Source of the DNA: Ascidiaceihabitans sp.
GTDB lineage: Bacteria; Pseudomonadota; Alphaproteobacteria; Rhodobacterales; Rhodobacteraceae
Direction of reading: 5' to 3'
Assembly: GCA_023301665.1 (NCBI GenBank)
Contig: JALZUL010000039.1
Span: 1-9,705 of the forward strand
Length of the DNA: 9,705 nt
Positions 1-7,317 of the stretch are shown piece after piece (within the stretch, counting starts at the first letter, position 1; each line of letters begins with the position of its first letter). The notes under the pieces are model-generated. The model ran no database searches, was not told the origin of the DNA, and saw only the letters and a list, made by a program, of their open reading frames with translations. Both the position numbers and the translations under genes were made by a program.

Positions 1-495
1 GCGCATGGCGGTGATCACCATTATGTATTTGCTGGCAAACCAGGTGAAGGTGCACTTTACATCGCGCCTGACAACCATCTGTTGGACGAAGCACACGCTG
101 TGCCAAAATGGGTGAAGGTTTCACCGTTCGTTGCTATGCTTGGCGGCTTCTTGATGGCGATGTGGTTCTACATCTGGAACCCAACTTTGCCAGCACGTTT
201 GGCGGAAAGCCAACAGCCGCTGTATTTGTTCCTCAAGAACAAATGGTACTTCGATGAGCTCTACGACTTCGTCTTTGTGAAGCCAACTCAAGCTTTGGGT
301 CGGTTCCTTTGGAAACGTGGCGACGGTAATGTCATTGACGGCGCGCTGAACGGGATCGCCATGGGCATCGTACCATTCTTCACCAAACTCGCTGGCCGCG
401 CCCAGTCCGGTTACATCTTTACTTATGCCTTTGCCATGGTGATCGGGATTGCTGTCCTTGTCACATGGATGTCGATGAGCGGGGGAGCTCACTAA
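1..495 (+). CDS. nuoL: NADH-quinone oxidoreductase subunit L, C-terminal fragment
   Basis: The reading frame is open from base 1 to a TAA at 493-495 and gives the last 164 residues; the start lies outside the window. NuoL is the most distal antiporter-like subunit of the complex I membrane arm. It takes part in proton translocation and ends in a long lateral helix that runs along NuoM and NuoN. The fragment shows a hydrophobic segment around residues 42-60 (VSPFVAMLGGFLMAMWFYI), the family-typical stretch NKWYFDELYDF near residues 80-90, and a final membrane helix near the C-terminus (YIFTYAFAMVIGIAVLVTW). The stop codon overlaps the nuoM start by one base (TAATG), so the two are probably translationally coupled. 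Gene order nuoL-nuoM-nuoN supports the call. A short open frame from a TTG at 82 is only the inner part of this gene, not a separate start. Confidence 0.95.
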   Translation, partial: AHGGDHHYVFAGKPGEGALYIAPDNHLLDEAHAVPKWVKVSPFVAMLGGFLMAMWFYIWNPTLPARLAESQQPLYLFLKNKWYFDELYDFVFVKPTQALGRFLWKRGDGNVIDGALNGIAMGIVPFFTKLAGRAQSGYIFTYAFAMVIGIAVLVTWMSMSGGAH

Positions 496-2039
496 TGGAT
501 AACATTCTTTCCATAGTTACTTTTATCCCAGCAGTAGCTGCTTTGATCATGGCGCTGTTCTTGCGCGGTGACGATGAGGCTGCTCGTAAGAACGCGAAAT
601 GGATTGCAATGTTTGCAACCAGCGCGACATTCTTGGCGTCACTTTTCATCTTAACAGGCTTTGAGTCATCAAACCCTGATTTTCAAATGGTCGAAGAAGC
701 CAGCTGGTTGATGGGGCTACAATACAAAATGGGTGTCGATGGCATCAGCATTTTGTTTGTGATGCTGACCACATTCATGATGCCGTTGGTTGTCGCGGCG
801 TCTTGGAACGTCGAGCTACGTCTCAAAGAATACATGATCGCATTCTTGATGTTAGAAACCTTGATGTTGGGCGTGTTCATGGCCCTGGATCTGGTTCTGT
901 TCTACGTCTTCTTTGAAGCGGGCCTTATTCCGATGTTCCTGATCATCGGGATCTGGGGTGGTGCAAACCGCGTCTATGCAAGTTTCAAGTTCTTCCTATA
1001 CACATTCCTAGGCTCAGTTTTGATGCTGGTTGCTATGGTCGGCATGTACATCGATGCCGGAACAACTGATATCGCAAAGCTTTTAGTTCACGAATTCTCA
1101 TATGGTTCGTTCAATTTGCTCGGCGTTCAGGTCGTGGGGGGGATGCAAACGTTGCTGTTCCTTGCATTCTTCGCAAGCTTCGCGGTGAAAATGCCAATGT
1201 GGCCTGTTCACACGTGGCTGCCAGATGCGCACGTTCAAGCGCCGACTGCTGGATCTGTCGTTTTGGCTGCGATTTTGTTGAAAATGGGTGGCTACGGTTT
1301 CTTACGCTTCTCATTGCCAATGTTCCCAGTCGGATCCGACGTTTTGGCGCCAATGGTGCTTTGGATGTCAGCAATCGCGATCGTGTACACATCCCTGGTC
1401 GCTTTGGTTCAAGAAGACATGAAAAAGCTCATTGCTTATTCATCTGTTGCTCACATGGGCTTTGTAACCATGGGTATCTTTACTGCAAACCAACAAGGTC
1501 TAGATGGCGCGATCTTCCAGATGATCAGCCACGGCTTTATCTCTGGTGCGTTGTTCCTGTGTGTCGGGGTGATTTATGACCGTATGCACACACGCGACAT
1601 CGATGCCTATGGTGGCTTGGTGAACCGTATGCCGGCTTATGCGCTTATCTTTATGCTGTTCACGATGGCGAATGTTGGCCTTCCGGGCACATCAGGCTTT
1701 GTGGGTGAATTCCTAACATTGGTTGCTGTTTTCCAAGTGAACACATGGGTTGCCGCTGTCGCGACATCGGGTGTTATCTTTTCAGCCGCTTACGCGCTGT
1801 GGCTGTACCGCCGCGTTGTGATGGGCGACCTGATCAAGGAAAGCCTGAAATCAATCACCGATATGACAACACGAGAGCGCGTGATCTTTGCACCGCTTGT
1901 TGTGATGACCTTGTTGTTGGGCGTCTACCCAGCTTTGGTTCTTGATATCATCGGCCCATCTGTGGCTGCGCTTGTAACAAACTACGACACGGCCTTGGCC
2001 GCGGCAGGTGATGCCGTGACCCAAGTCGCCACTCATTAA
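495..2039 (+). CDS. nuoM: NADH-quinone oxidoreductase subunit M
   Basis: This is a complete 514-residue polytopic membrane protein of normal NuoM length. It is an antiporter-like subunit of complex I that helps couple quinone reduction to proton pumping. The charged residues that line the proton path in this family are all visible: Glu141 (FYVFFEAGLIPMF), Lys232 in AVKMPMWPVHTWLPDAH, Lys263 in LLKMGGYG and Glu405 in GFVGEFL, with His320 in SVAHMGF. They sit within three residues of the E. coli positions as I remember them. The ATG at 495 was chosen because it follows a GGGGGAG ribosome-binding site at 481-487 with eight bases of spacing and gives the expected N-terminus MDNILS. An in-frame start at 465 would add ten residues that lie inside nuoL and is rejected. 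Nothing looks damaged. Confidence 0.97.
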   Translation: MDNILSIVTFIPAVAALIMALFLRGDDEAARKNAKWIAMFATSATFLASLFILTGFESSNPDFQMVEEASWLMGLQYKMGVDGISILFVMLTTFMMPLVVAASWNVELRLKEYMIAFLMLETLMLGVFMALDLVLFYVFFEAGLIPMFLIIGIWGGANRVYASFKFFLYTFLGSVLMLVAMVGMYIDAGTTDIAKLLVHEFSYGSFNLLGVQVVGGMQTLLFLAFFASFAVKMPMWPVHTWLPDAHVQAPTAGSVVLAAILLKMGGYGFLRFSLPMFPVGSDVLAPMVLWMSAIAIVYTSLVALVQEDMKKLIAYSSVAHMGFVTMGIFTANQQGLDGAIFQMISHGFISGALFLCVGVIYDRMHTRDIDAYGGLVNRMPAYALIFMLFTMANVGLPGTSGFVGEFLTLVAVFQVNTWVAAVATSGVIFSAAYALWLYRRVVMGDLIKESLKSITDMTTRERVIFAPLVVMTLLLGVYPALVLDIIGPSVAALVTNYDTALAAAGDAVTQVATH

Positions 2040-2058
2040 GTAAGAAGGAACAGGGCCT

Positions 2059-3498
2059 ATGTCCGCCGATCTGAGCATTATCCTGCCGGAAATCCTGTTG
2101 TCGCTGTTTGCGATTTTTGCACTGCTAACAGCGGTTTACACTGGTAAAGATGGTATCGCTTCGACACTTGTCTGGGTGACAAGTGGGGTCATGGTTGTTC
2201 TTGCCATCTGGATTGGAACAATGGGTGAGGGCAATAACGTGGCCTTCAACGGTATGTTTATGGATGACGGCTTTGCGCGTTTCGCAAAGGTGACCGTCTT
2301 ACTTTCAGCCGCTGCTGTTTTGATCATGGGCGAAGGCTACATGAGCAAGCGCGGATTGCTCCGCTTTGAATACCCCGTTTTGGTGGCTCTAAGTGCTGTC
2401 GGCATGATGATGATGGTAAGTGCCGGTGATCTTATGGCGCTGTACATGGGGCTAGAGCTGCAATCATTGGCATTGTATGTCGTGGCGTCCTTACGTCGTG
2501 ACAGTGCGAAATCAACCGAAGCGGGTCTAAAGTATTTCGTCTTGGGCGCGCTGTCTTCTGGCTTGCTGCTTTATGGCGCATCTTTGGTTTATGGTTACGC
2601 GGGCACGACGCTGTTCTCTGGCATCATCCAAACGGCGGTTCACGGTGAAGTTTCCCTTGGGTTGCTGTTTGGCCTGATCTTCTTGATCTCAGGTATGGCG
2701 TTCAAAGTGTCTGCCGTCCCGTTCCACATGTGGACACCAGACGTTTACGAGGGGGCACCAACACCGGTTACGGCCTTTTTCGCGACAGCGCCTAAAGTTG
2801 CTGCAATGGCATTGTTTGCGCGCGTATTGCATGATGCTTTTGGTGGCGCCGTTGCCGACTGGCAGCAGGTGGTGGCGCTATTGTCTGTCCTATCCATGTT
2901 CTTCGGCGCGGTTGCGGCAATTGGTCAAACAAACATCAAACGTTTGATGGCGTACTCTTCCATTGCGCACATGGGCTACGCTCTGATGGGTCTTGCGGCA
3001 GGTACTGCTTTGGGTGTCGAGGCGATGTTGGTTTACATGGCGATCTACGTGACGATGAACATCGGTACATTTGCGTTTATCCTATTGATGGAAAAAGACG
3101 GACAACCGGTTACTGATATTGCATCACTGAACATGTATTCTAAAGCGCACCCTGGGCGTGCCTTTGCGATGTTGATCTTGTTGTTCTCGTTGGCCGGCGT
3201 ACCACCGATGCTTGGGTTCTTTGGCAAGCTCTACGTACTACGCGCAGCATATGACGCTGGGCTGGCGTGGTTGGCGATTGCCGGTGTGATCGCATCTGTG
3301 ATCGGCGCATTCTATTACCTTCGTATTGTTTTCTACATGTACTTTGGTGAGGAACAGACCGACGGGTTGGATGTTAATAAATCACCCGTGTTGTGGGGCT
3401 TTTTGATGGCTTCCGCAGGGATTATGATTTTCGGCATCATCAACTTGTTCGGTGTCGAGACAGCAGCAACATTAGCTGCCGCGACCTTGGTGAACTAA
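2059..3498 (+). CDS. nuoN: NADH-quinone oxidoreductase subunit N
   Basis: This is a complete 479-residue polytopic membrane protein, the third antiporter-like subunit of complex I and the one closest to the peripheral arm. Family key residues are present: Glu133 (MGLELQSLALY), Lys158 (EAGLKYFVLG), Lys216 in SGMAFKVSAVPFHMWTPDVYEG, Lys246 (TAPKVAA), His304 (SSIAHMGY) and Lys390 (LGFFGKLYVL). The start at 2059 is preceded by AAGAAGGAA at 2042-2050, an adequate ribosome-binding site, and lies 19 bases after the nuoM stop. In many bacteria nuoN closes the nuo operon. Here no convincing intrinsic terminator follows, and birA begins 63 bases later on the same strand. Length, motifs and context agree. 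Confidence 0.97.
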   Translation: MSADLSIILPEILLSLFAIFALLTAVYTGKDGIASTLVWVTSGVMVVLAIWIGTMGEGNNVAFNGMFMDDGFARFAKVTVLLSAAAVLIMGEGYMSKRGLLRFEYPVLVALSAVGMMMMVSAGDLMALYMGLELQSLALYVVASLRRDSAKSTEAGLKYFVLGALSSGLLLYGASLVYGYAGTTLFSGIIQTAVHGEVSLGLLFGLIFLISGMAFKVSAVPFHMWTPDVYEGAPTPVTAFFATAPKVAAMALFARVLHDAFGGAVADWQQVVALLSVLSMFFGAVAAIGQTNIKRLMAYSSIAHMGYALMGLAAGTALGVEAMLVYMAIYVTMNIGTFAFILLMEKDGQPVTDIASLNMYSKAHPGRAFAMLILLFSLAGVPPMLGFFGKLYVLRAAYDAGLAWLAIAGVIASVIGAFYYLRIVFYMYFGEEQTDGLDVNKSPVLWGFLMASAGIMIFGIINLFGVETAATLAAATLVN

Positions 3499-3526
3499 TC
3501 CAGCAATGGAACTTGTCTTGAAGCGG

Positions 3527-3536
3527 CCCTTCGGGG
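3527..3536 (+). other. Short TTCG-loop mini-hairpin between nuoN and birA
   Basis: CCC-TTCG-GGG can fold as a three-base-pair stem with a stable UUCG loop. A few bases later there is a short T run (TTTT at 3541-3544). The stem is too short for a convincing terminator. It may be a weak or degenerate terminator after nuoN, or chance. The rest of the 63-base gap holds only the birA ribosome-binding site and a poor promoter-like match. Confidence 0.2.
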
Positions 3537-3561
3537 AAAGTTTTATGTGCAAGGTGAAACT

Positions 3562-4311
3562 ATGAGCGGTTGGCCAGACGGATTTGGCCGCCGCATCCTA
3601 ACATCGGTCGATTCAACGTTGAGTGAAGCGGCACGTCTTGCCCCTGACATTTCTGGTCCGACTTGGATTTTAGCGCATGAACAGACCGCTGCACGCGGTC
3701 GACGTGGGCGCGCTTGGCAAATGCCAAAAGGCAATTTTGCCGCGACACTGTTGCTCCCTTTGTCCGGTGCTCCTGCGGACGCCGCCCTTAGATCTTTTGT
3801 AGCGTCATTGGCACTGCGCGATGCCTTTGTAGCGGTGACCGGACTAGAGGACGCATTTGCGTTGAAGTGGCCAAATGATGTTTTGCTTCGTGGTCGTAAG
3901 GTTGCAGGTATTTTGCTCGAAAGCGTGGGGCGTGATGCACACAGGTTGGACCTGGCGATTGGTATTGGTGTGAACCTCGCTGCGGCACCAACGCCTGATC
4001 AAGTAGAGGAAGGCGCTGTAAGGCCAGTGGCGCTGCGTGGCGCGACAGGGGCTGATATCGCACCAGAGGATTTTCTAGAAGTTTTGGCCCTTTCATACGC
4101 GCGTTATGAGGAACAGTTCCTAACCTATGGGTTTGCTTCTATCCGTACTGCATGGATGTCACACGCCGCACGGTTGGGAGAGGTTATTATAGCCCGCACT
4201 GCCCGTGATGAATGGCAAGGCACCTTCCGCGAGGTAGACGAGACGGGGCAACTTGTTTTAGAGACCTCTCAAGGCCGCGTCGCCATTCCGGCGGCGGACG
4301 TATATTTCTAA
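3562..4311 (+). CDS. birA: Biotin--[acetyl-CoA-carboxylase] ligase, monofunctional
   Basis: This cytoplasmic enzyme activates biotin to biotinyl-AMP and attaches it to a lysine of carrier proteins such as acetyl-CoA carboxylase BCCP. The 249-residue product shows the ligase core in order: substrate-binding block QTAARGRRGRAW (41-52), KWPNDV (102-107), GRKVAGILLE with the probable catalytic Lys113 (111-120), and GIGVNL (134-139). A small C-terminal beta domain occupies roughly residues 203-249. There is no N-terminal helix-turn-helix, so unlike E. coli BirA it should not repress biotin genes directly. I chose the ATG at 3562 because AAGGTGA at 3551-3557 is a fitting ribosome-binding site and the product then starts MSGWPDGF. 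An in-frame GTG at 3547, preceded by GGGGAAAG at 3533-3540, would add five residues and cannot be excluded. The coaX start follows 15 bases after the stop, suggesting co-transcription. Confidence 0.92.
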   Translation: MSGWPDGFGRRILTSVDSTLSEAARLAPDISGPTWILAHEQTAARGRRGRAWQMPKGNFAATLLLPLSGAPADAALRSFVASLALRDAFVAVTGLEDAFALKWPNDVLLRGRKVAGILLESVGRDAHRLDLAIGIGVNLAAAPTPDQVEEGAVRPVALRGATGADIAPEDFLEVLALSYARYEEQFLTYGFASIRTAWMSHAARLGEVIIARTARDEWQGTFREVDETGQLVLETSQGRVAIPAADVYF

Positions 4312-4326
4312 GAACGGAGCCGGGTT

Positions 4327-5100
4327 ATGTTGTTGGCGATCGATTGTGGTAACACCAATACGGTTTTTTCCATTTGGGATGGTAAGAGCTTCATCGGCAC
4401 GTGGCGTACTGCGACAGAATCCACGCGCACGGCGGATCAATACTACGTCTGGCTGAGCACCTTGATGAAGTTTCAGGAAATCGACGTCGAGATCACTGAC
4501 GTGATCGTCTCATCAACAGTTCCACGTGTTGTCTTTAATCTGCGCGTTCTGGCTGATCGTTATTTCAACACACGGCCCATTGTTGTTGGGAAATCAGATT
4601 GCCTTTTGCCGGTGGATGTTCGTGTTGATGTGGGGACGGCCGTTGGGCCAGACCGGTTGGTCAATACCGTCGCCGGATTTGACCTTTACGGTGGCGATTT
4701 GATTATGGTCGATTTCGGAACTGCGACCACCTTTGATGTTGTAGATACGGACGGTGCCTATATCGGTGGGGTGATCGCACCGGGGGTTAACCTAAGCCTC
4801 GAAGCACTGCATCAAGCGGCAGCAGCCTTGCCAAACGTTGATATTTCAAAACCACAAGCCGTTGTTGGCACCAATACTGTGGCCTGTATGCAATCGGGCG
4901 TGTTTTGGGGTTACGTTGGGCTGGTCCGTGAGATATGTGCCCGCATTAAGGCGGAGCGCGACCGCGACATGCGCGTGATTTCTACAGGGGGGCTGGCCCC
5001 TTTGTTTCAGCAAACAGAAAGACTGTTTGACGACTTTCAAGATGATTTGACGATGCACGGACTGACCGTGATACATCGATATAACAAGGAAAATAACTGA
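4327..5100 (+). CDS. coaX: Type III pantothenate kinase
   Basis: This enzyme phosphorylates pantothenate with ATP in the first committed step of coenzyme A synthesis. The 257-residue product belongs to the ASKHA-fold type III family, which needs a monovalent cation and is generally insensitive to CoA feedback. Diagnostic motifs are AIDCGNTNT at the N-terminus (phosphate binding, Asp6), GPDR (107-110, with the likely catalytic Asp109), VDFGTATTFD (128-137) and GGVIAPG (147-153). Length is normal. The ATG at 4327 has GGAG at 4316-4319 with seven bases of spacing. It lies 15 bases after birA and four bases before rnj. The neighbouring biotin ligase serves another acyl-metabolism cofactor, but the physical link is probably only conserved gene order. 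Confidence 0.95.
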   Translation: MLLAIDCGNTNTVFSIWDGKSFIGTWRTATESTRTADQYYVWLSTLMKFQEIDVEITDVIVSSTVPRVVFNLRVLADRYFNTRPIVVGKSDCLLPVDVRVDVGTAVGPDRLVNTVAGFDLYGGDLIMVDFGTATTFDVVDTDGAYIGGVIAPGVNLSLEALHQAAAALPNVDISKPQAVVGTNTVACMQSGVFWGYVGLVREICARIKAERDRDMRVISTGGLAPLFQQTERLFDDFQDDLTMHGLTVIHRYNKENN

Positions 5101-5104
5101 TCTT

Positions 5105-6772
5105 ATGAGCAGTGAAAGATTGATCTACCTGCCGCTGGGTGGCGCAGGCGAAATTGGCATGAATGCCTATGTATATGGCTACGGTAAACCTGATCAAGAA
5201 CGTCTGATCGTGGTCGATCTTGGTGTTACCTTTCCAGATATGGATGGAACCCCGGGCGTTGACCTGATCCTACCTGATGTGAGCTGGTTGGAAGAGCGCA
5301 AGGACCGTATCGACGCGGTGTTTGTAACTCACGCGCACGAAGACCACGTAGGGGCGATTTCGCATACTTATGCGCGCTTGCAAGCGCCAATTTTTGCGCG
5401 TGCGTTCACAGCCAACATCGCGCGCCGCAAGATGTCTGAATATGGGCATCCTGATGAAGCAGTCACAGTCATGAACGCATGGCCTGAGCAGCGTGATTTT
5501 GGCCCGTTCAAGGTTGGCTTCTTGCCGATCTCGCACTCGATCCCTGAAAGCGGCGCGTTGGTGATCGACACGCCGGCAGGCCGTATTATCCACACCGGTG
5601 ATTTCAAACTTGATGAAACACCTGTTGTTGGCGAAGCCTTTGATCCTGAACTATGGGCTGAGGTGTGCAAGGACGGGGTGAAAGCACTGGTGTGTGACAG
5701 TACAAATGTCTTTTCACCGAATGCTGGCCAATCTGAAATCACGGTTGGACCTGAGATTGAAAAGATGGTTGCAGCGGCAAGCGGTATGGTTGTTGCCACT
5801 ACGTTTGCATCCAACGTGGCGCGGGTTAAAACCTTGGCAGAAGCAGGCGAACGGGCAGGGCGCTCTATCGTGCTTTTGGGCCGTGCAATGCGGCGTATGG
5901 TTGAAGCGTCTCTTGAAACCGGTGTGCTCAAAGACTTCCCGACTGTTGTGAGCCCAGAGGATGCAAAATCCTTGCCGCGTGAAAATTTGATGCTTTTGGT
6001 GACGGGTTCGCAAGGCGAACGCCGTGCGGCCTCTGCTCAATTGGCGCGTGGTAAATATATGGGATTAACGATGAAAGAAGGGGATACGTTCCTCTTTTCC
6101 TCAAAGACTATTCCGGGCAATGAAAAAGGCGTCATTCACATCATGAATGCGTTTTCTGAAAAAGGTGTTGATGTTGTCGATGACAGCTCAGGCCATTTTC
6201 ACGTTTCTGGCCATGCCAATCGCCCCGACATTCAACGGATGCATGAAATTGTGAAACCACAAATTCTGATCCCTATGCACGGCGAACATCGCCATTTGCG
6301 TGAGCATGTCAAATTGGGCGAAGGCGCGGGGATCAACAGTGTTCTCGCTGTGAATGGCATGATGATCGACCTAAGCGGCAACAAGCCGACCGTAGCGGAT
6401 TACATCGAAACGGGTCGTACATATTTGGACGGCGCTGTGCAGATTGGTGCCTTGGACGGTGTTGTACGGGATCGTATTCGTATGGCGCTAAATGGGCATG
6501 TGATTGTCACGCTGATCATGGACGAAGATGACGAGCCACTGGGGGACCCGTGGTGTGAAGTGATGGGCTTGCCAGAGACCGGGTCATCAAACGCGGCTTT
6601 GACGGATGTTTTGGAAGAGGATCTGAAGCAATTTTTAGGCCGTGCCAAAGCCAAAACCCTGAGTGATGACACCAAACTGAATGAAGCACTGCGTAAAATC
6701 GTGCGTCAAACGGGTCAAAATGAAGTTGGTAAGAAACCTGAAGTGACCATTGTCGTCAGTCGCTTGCAGTAA
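5105..6772 (+). CDS. rnj: Ribonuclease J
   Basis: RNase J is a zinc-dependent metallo-beta-lactamase/beta-CASP nuclease with 5'-to-3' exonuclease and endonuclease activity in mRNA decay and rRNA maturation. The 555-residue product has the metal-binding signature HAHEDH at 76-81, further ligand motifs around His144 (PISHSIPES) and Asp166 (HTGDFKLD), CDSTN (198-201 region), and the beta-CASP blocks SGHANRPD (368-375) and MHGEHRHL (391-398). A C-terminal domain of about 100 residues follows. All catalytic ligands I can recognise are intact. The start at 5105 gives the conserved N-terminus SSERLIYLPLGGAGEIG. The nearest Shine-Dalgarno-like bases (AAGGA, 5086-5090) are 14 bases upstream inside coaX, an unusually long spacing. 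Translation may therefore depend on coupling to the coaX stop, four bases away. A hairpin terminator follows at once. Confidence 0.95.
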   Translation: MSSERLIYLPLGGAGEIGMNAYVYGYGKPDQERLIVVDLGVTFPDMDGTPGVDLILPDVSWLEERKDRIDAVFVTHAHEDHVGAISHTYARLQAPIFARAFTANIARRKMSEYGHPDEAVTVMNAWPEQRDFGPFKVGFLPISHSIPESGALVIDTPAGRIIHTGDFKLDETPVVGEAFDPELWAEVCKDGVKALVCDSTNVFSPNAGQSEITVGPEIEKMVAAASGMVVATTFASNVARVKTLAEAGERAGRSIVLLGRAMRRMVEASLETGVLKDFPTVVSPEDAKSLPRENLMLLVTGSQGERRAASAQLARGKYMGLTMKEGDTFLFSSKTIPGNEKGVIHIMNAFSEKGVDVVDDSSGHFHVSGHANRPDIQRMHEIVKPQILIPMHGEHRHLREHVKLGEGAGINSVLAVNGMMIDLSGNKPTVADYIETGRTYLDGAVQIGALDGVVRDRIRMALNGHVIVTLIMDEDDEPLGDPWCEVMGLPETGSSNAALTDVLEEDLKQFLGRAKAKTLSDDTKLNEALRKIVRQTGQNEVGKKPEVTIVVSRLQ

Positions 6773-6780
6773 ATACTATT

Positions 6781-6818
6781 GATAGGGTCGAGCGGTTTTA
6801 TATCCCTCGACCCTATTG
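6781..6818 (+). terminator. Hairpin terminator after rnj, between convergent genes
   Basis: ATAGGGTCGAG at 6782-6792 pairs perfectly with CTCGACCCTAT at 6806-6816, and two G-U pairs can extend the base. The 13-base loop region can close further through GG/CC. A T-rich stretch follows on the plus strand. It starts eight bases after the rnj stop and ends 15 bases before the stop of the converging minus-strand gene, so it may work in both directions. The U-tract is better for rnj than for the minus-strand gene. Confidence 0.8.
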
Positions 6819-6832
6819 TTTGTGTAAAACGA

Positions 6833-7141
6833 TCATTTGAAAATAAACGCCTTTTTGTGAAACTTTGCCTTTGGGCTAAAGTGCTTTTTAGAGAACTTCG
6901 CCTTTGGTTTGCCATGGTATTTTGGCGAGTATTTGTAGTGCTTGAACTTGCTGCTGCGCAATTTGTGTTTGAAGACGTGCTTCTTGTACAGTGAACTGTT
7001 GGCAAGGTAAATTTGTGCATCAGCTTCTTGGCTAACCACTGCATTTGAAATCAAGGGGCTGTCAAAAGCTGAGGCAGCAGACGCCTGCACGGCAGGGACA
7101 GCGATGGCCAGAGCCACAAAAAGTGATTTGATATGTTTCAT
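6833..7141 (-). CDS. Small exported Lys/His/aromatic-rich basic protein, function unknown
   Basis: I do not recognise this 102-residue protein. Residues 1-22 form a classical Sec signal peptide: MKHIK, a hydrophobic core SLFVALAIAVPAVQ, and AxA-type cleavage sites after Ala22 or Ala25. Residues 26-50 are mixed and mildly acidic. Residues 53-102 are extraordinary: by my count 18 Lys, one Arg, six His, seven Phe, three Tyr and no Asp or Glu. Two adjacent 11-residue units, PKAKFSKKHFS (79-89) and PKAKFHKKAFI (90-100), are near copies. There is no Cys, so no lipoprotein anchor or disulphide. The start at 7141 has GAAAGG at 7149-7154, seven bases upstream, and gives a clean signal peptide; a longer frame reaching 7285 would start inside the helicase terminator and is rejected. 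Terminators flank it on both sides, so it is a single-gene unit. The tail suggests binding to an anionic surface such as envelope polymer, nucleic acid or phosphate, or to metal. That is inference. Confidence 0.8.
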   Translation of the reverse strand: MKHIKSLFVALAIAVPAVQASAASAFDSPLISNAVVSQEADAQIYLANSSLYKKHVFKHKLRSSKFKHYKYSPKYHGKPKAKFSKKHFSPKAKFHKKAFIFK

Positions 7142-7181
7142 GTCGGTACCTTTCTGTGTGTTTGTCTTGTTTCGTAATTCA

Positions 7182-7210
7182 TAGGTAGGCAGTGATGCGA
7201 TCACCTGCAA
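7182..7210 (-). promoter_or_regulatory. Weak candidate promoter and operator-like palindrome for the small basic protein
   Basis: Read on the minus strand, TTGCAG (7205-7210) lies 17 bases upstream of TACCTA (7182-7187), a poor -10 match. The spacer and -35 region contain the imperfect inverted repeat GCAGTGAT-GCG-ATCACcTGC (7189-7208, plus-strand reading; lower case is the unpaired base), an operator-like position. The gene needs its own promoter because the helicase terminator lies just upstream, but this exact assignment is weak. Confidence 0.3.
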
Positions 7211-7252
7211 AACACCTCTTTGGGACTGTTTGTAACAATTGAACTTGGGCAC

Positions 7253-7289
7253 AAAAAAAGATGGGCTCCCTTTGGGGGAACCCATCTTT
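7253..7289 (-). terminator. Intrinsic terminator of the DEAD-box helicase gene
   Basis: On the minus strand AAAGATGGGTTCCC (7276-7289) pairs with GGGAGCCCATCTTT (7257-7270), a 14-bp stem with one G-U pair and a five-base loop. The last three T of the second arm run on into four more (7253-7256), giving seven consecutive T. This is a textbook intrinsic terminator, 28 bases after the helicase stop. It separates the helicase from the small downstream gene. Confidence 0.93.
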
Positions 7290-7317
7290 GGTCAAATTTG
7301 CAATTTAAGCCTGTAGC

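Noticed and set aside
465..494. Upstream extension of nuoM to 465
   Set aside because: The ten added residues fall inside the nuoL end and are not typical of NuoM. The ATG at 495 has a strong ribosome-binding site and the usual N-terminus.
3519..3530. GAAGCGGCCCT present both after nuoN (3520-3530) and after the glycosyltransferase gene (8951-8960 region)
   Set aside because: A shared 11-base string is expected by chance several times in about 10 kb counting both strands, and the two copies have opposite orientation to their upstream genes. No further similarity extends from it.
3518..3546. Promoter-like TTGAAG-N17-TTTTAT before birA
   Set aside because: Each box matches only four of six bases, and the implied start near 3553 would leave almost no room for the ribosome-binding site of birA. 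It is too weak to list as a feature.
5368..5931. A 187-codon open frame on the minus strand opposite rnj
   Set aside because: It lies wholly inside the clearly coding RNase J gene, its product is Ser/Thr/Arg-rich without a recognisable motif, and it has no ribosome-binding site I can see. It is a codon-bias shadow.
6833..7285. A 150-residue version of the small basic protein starting at 7285
   Set aside because: The added 48 residues would start inside the helicase terminator hairpin and would bury the signal peptide in mid-protein. The ATG at 7141 has a good ribosome-binding site.
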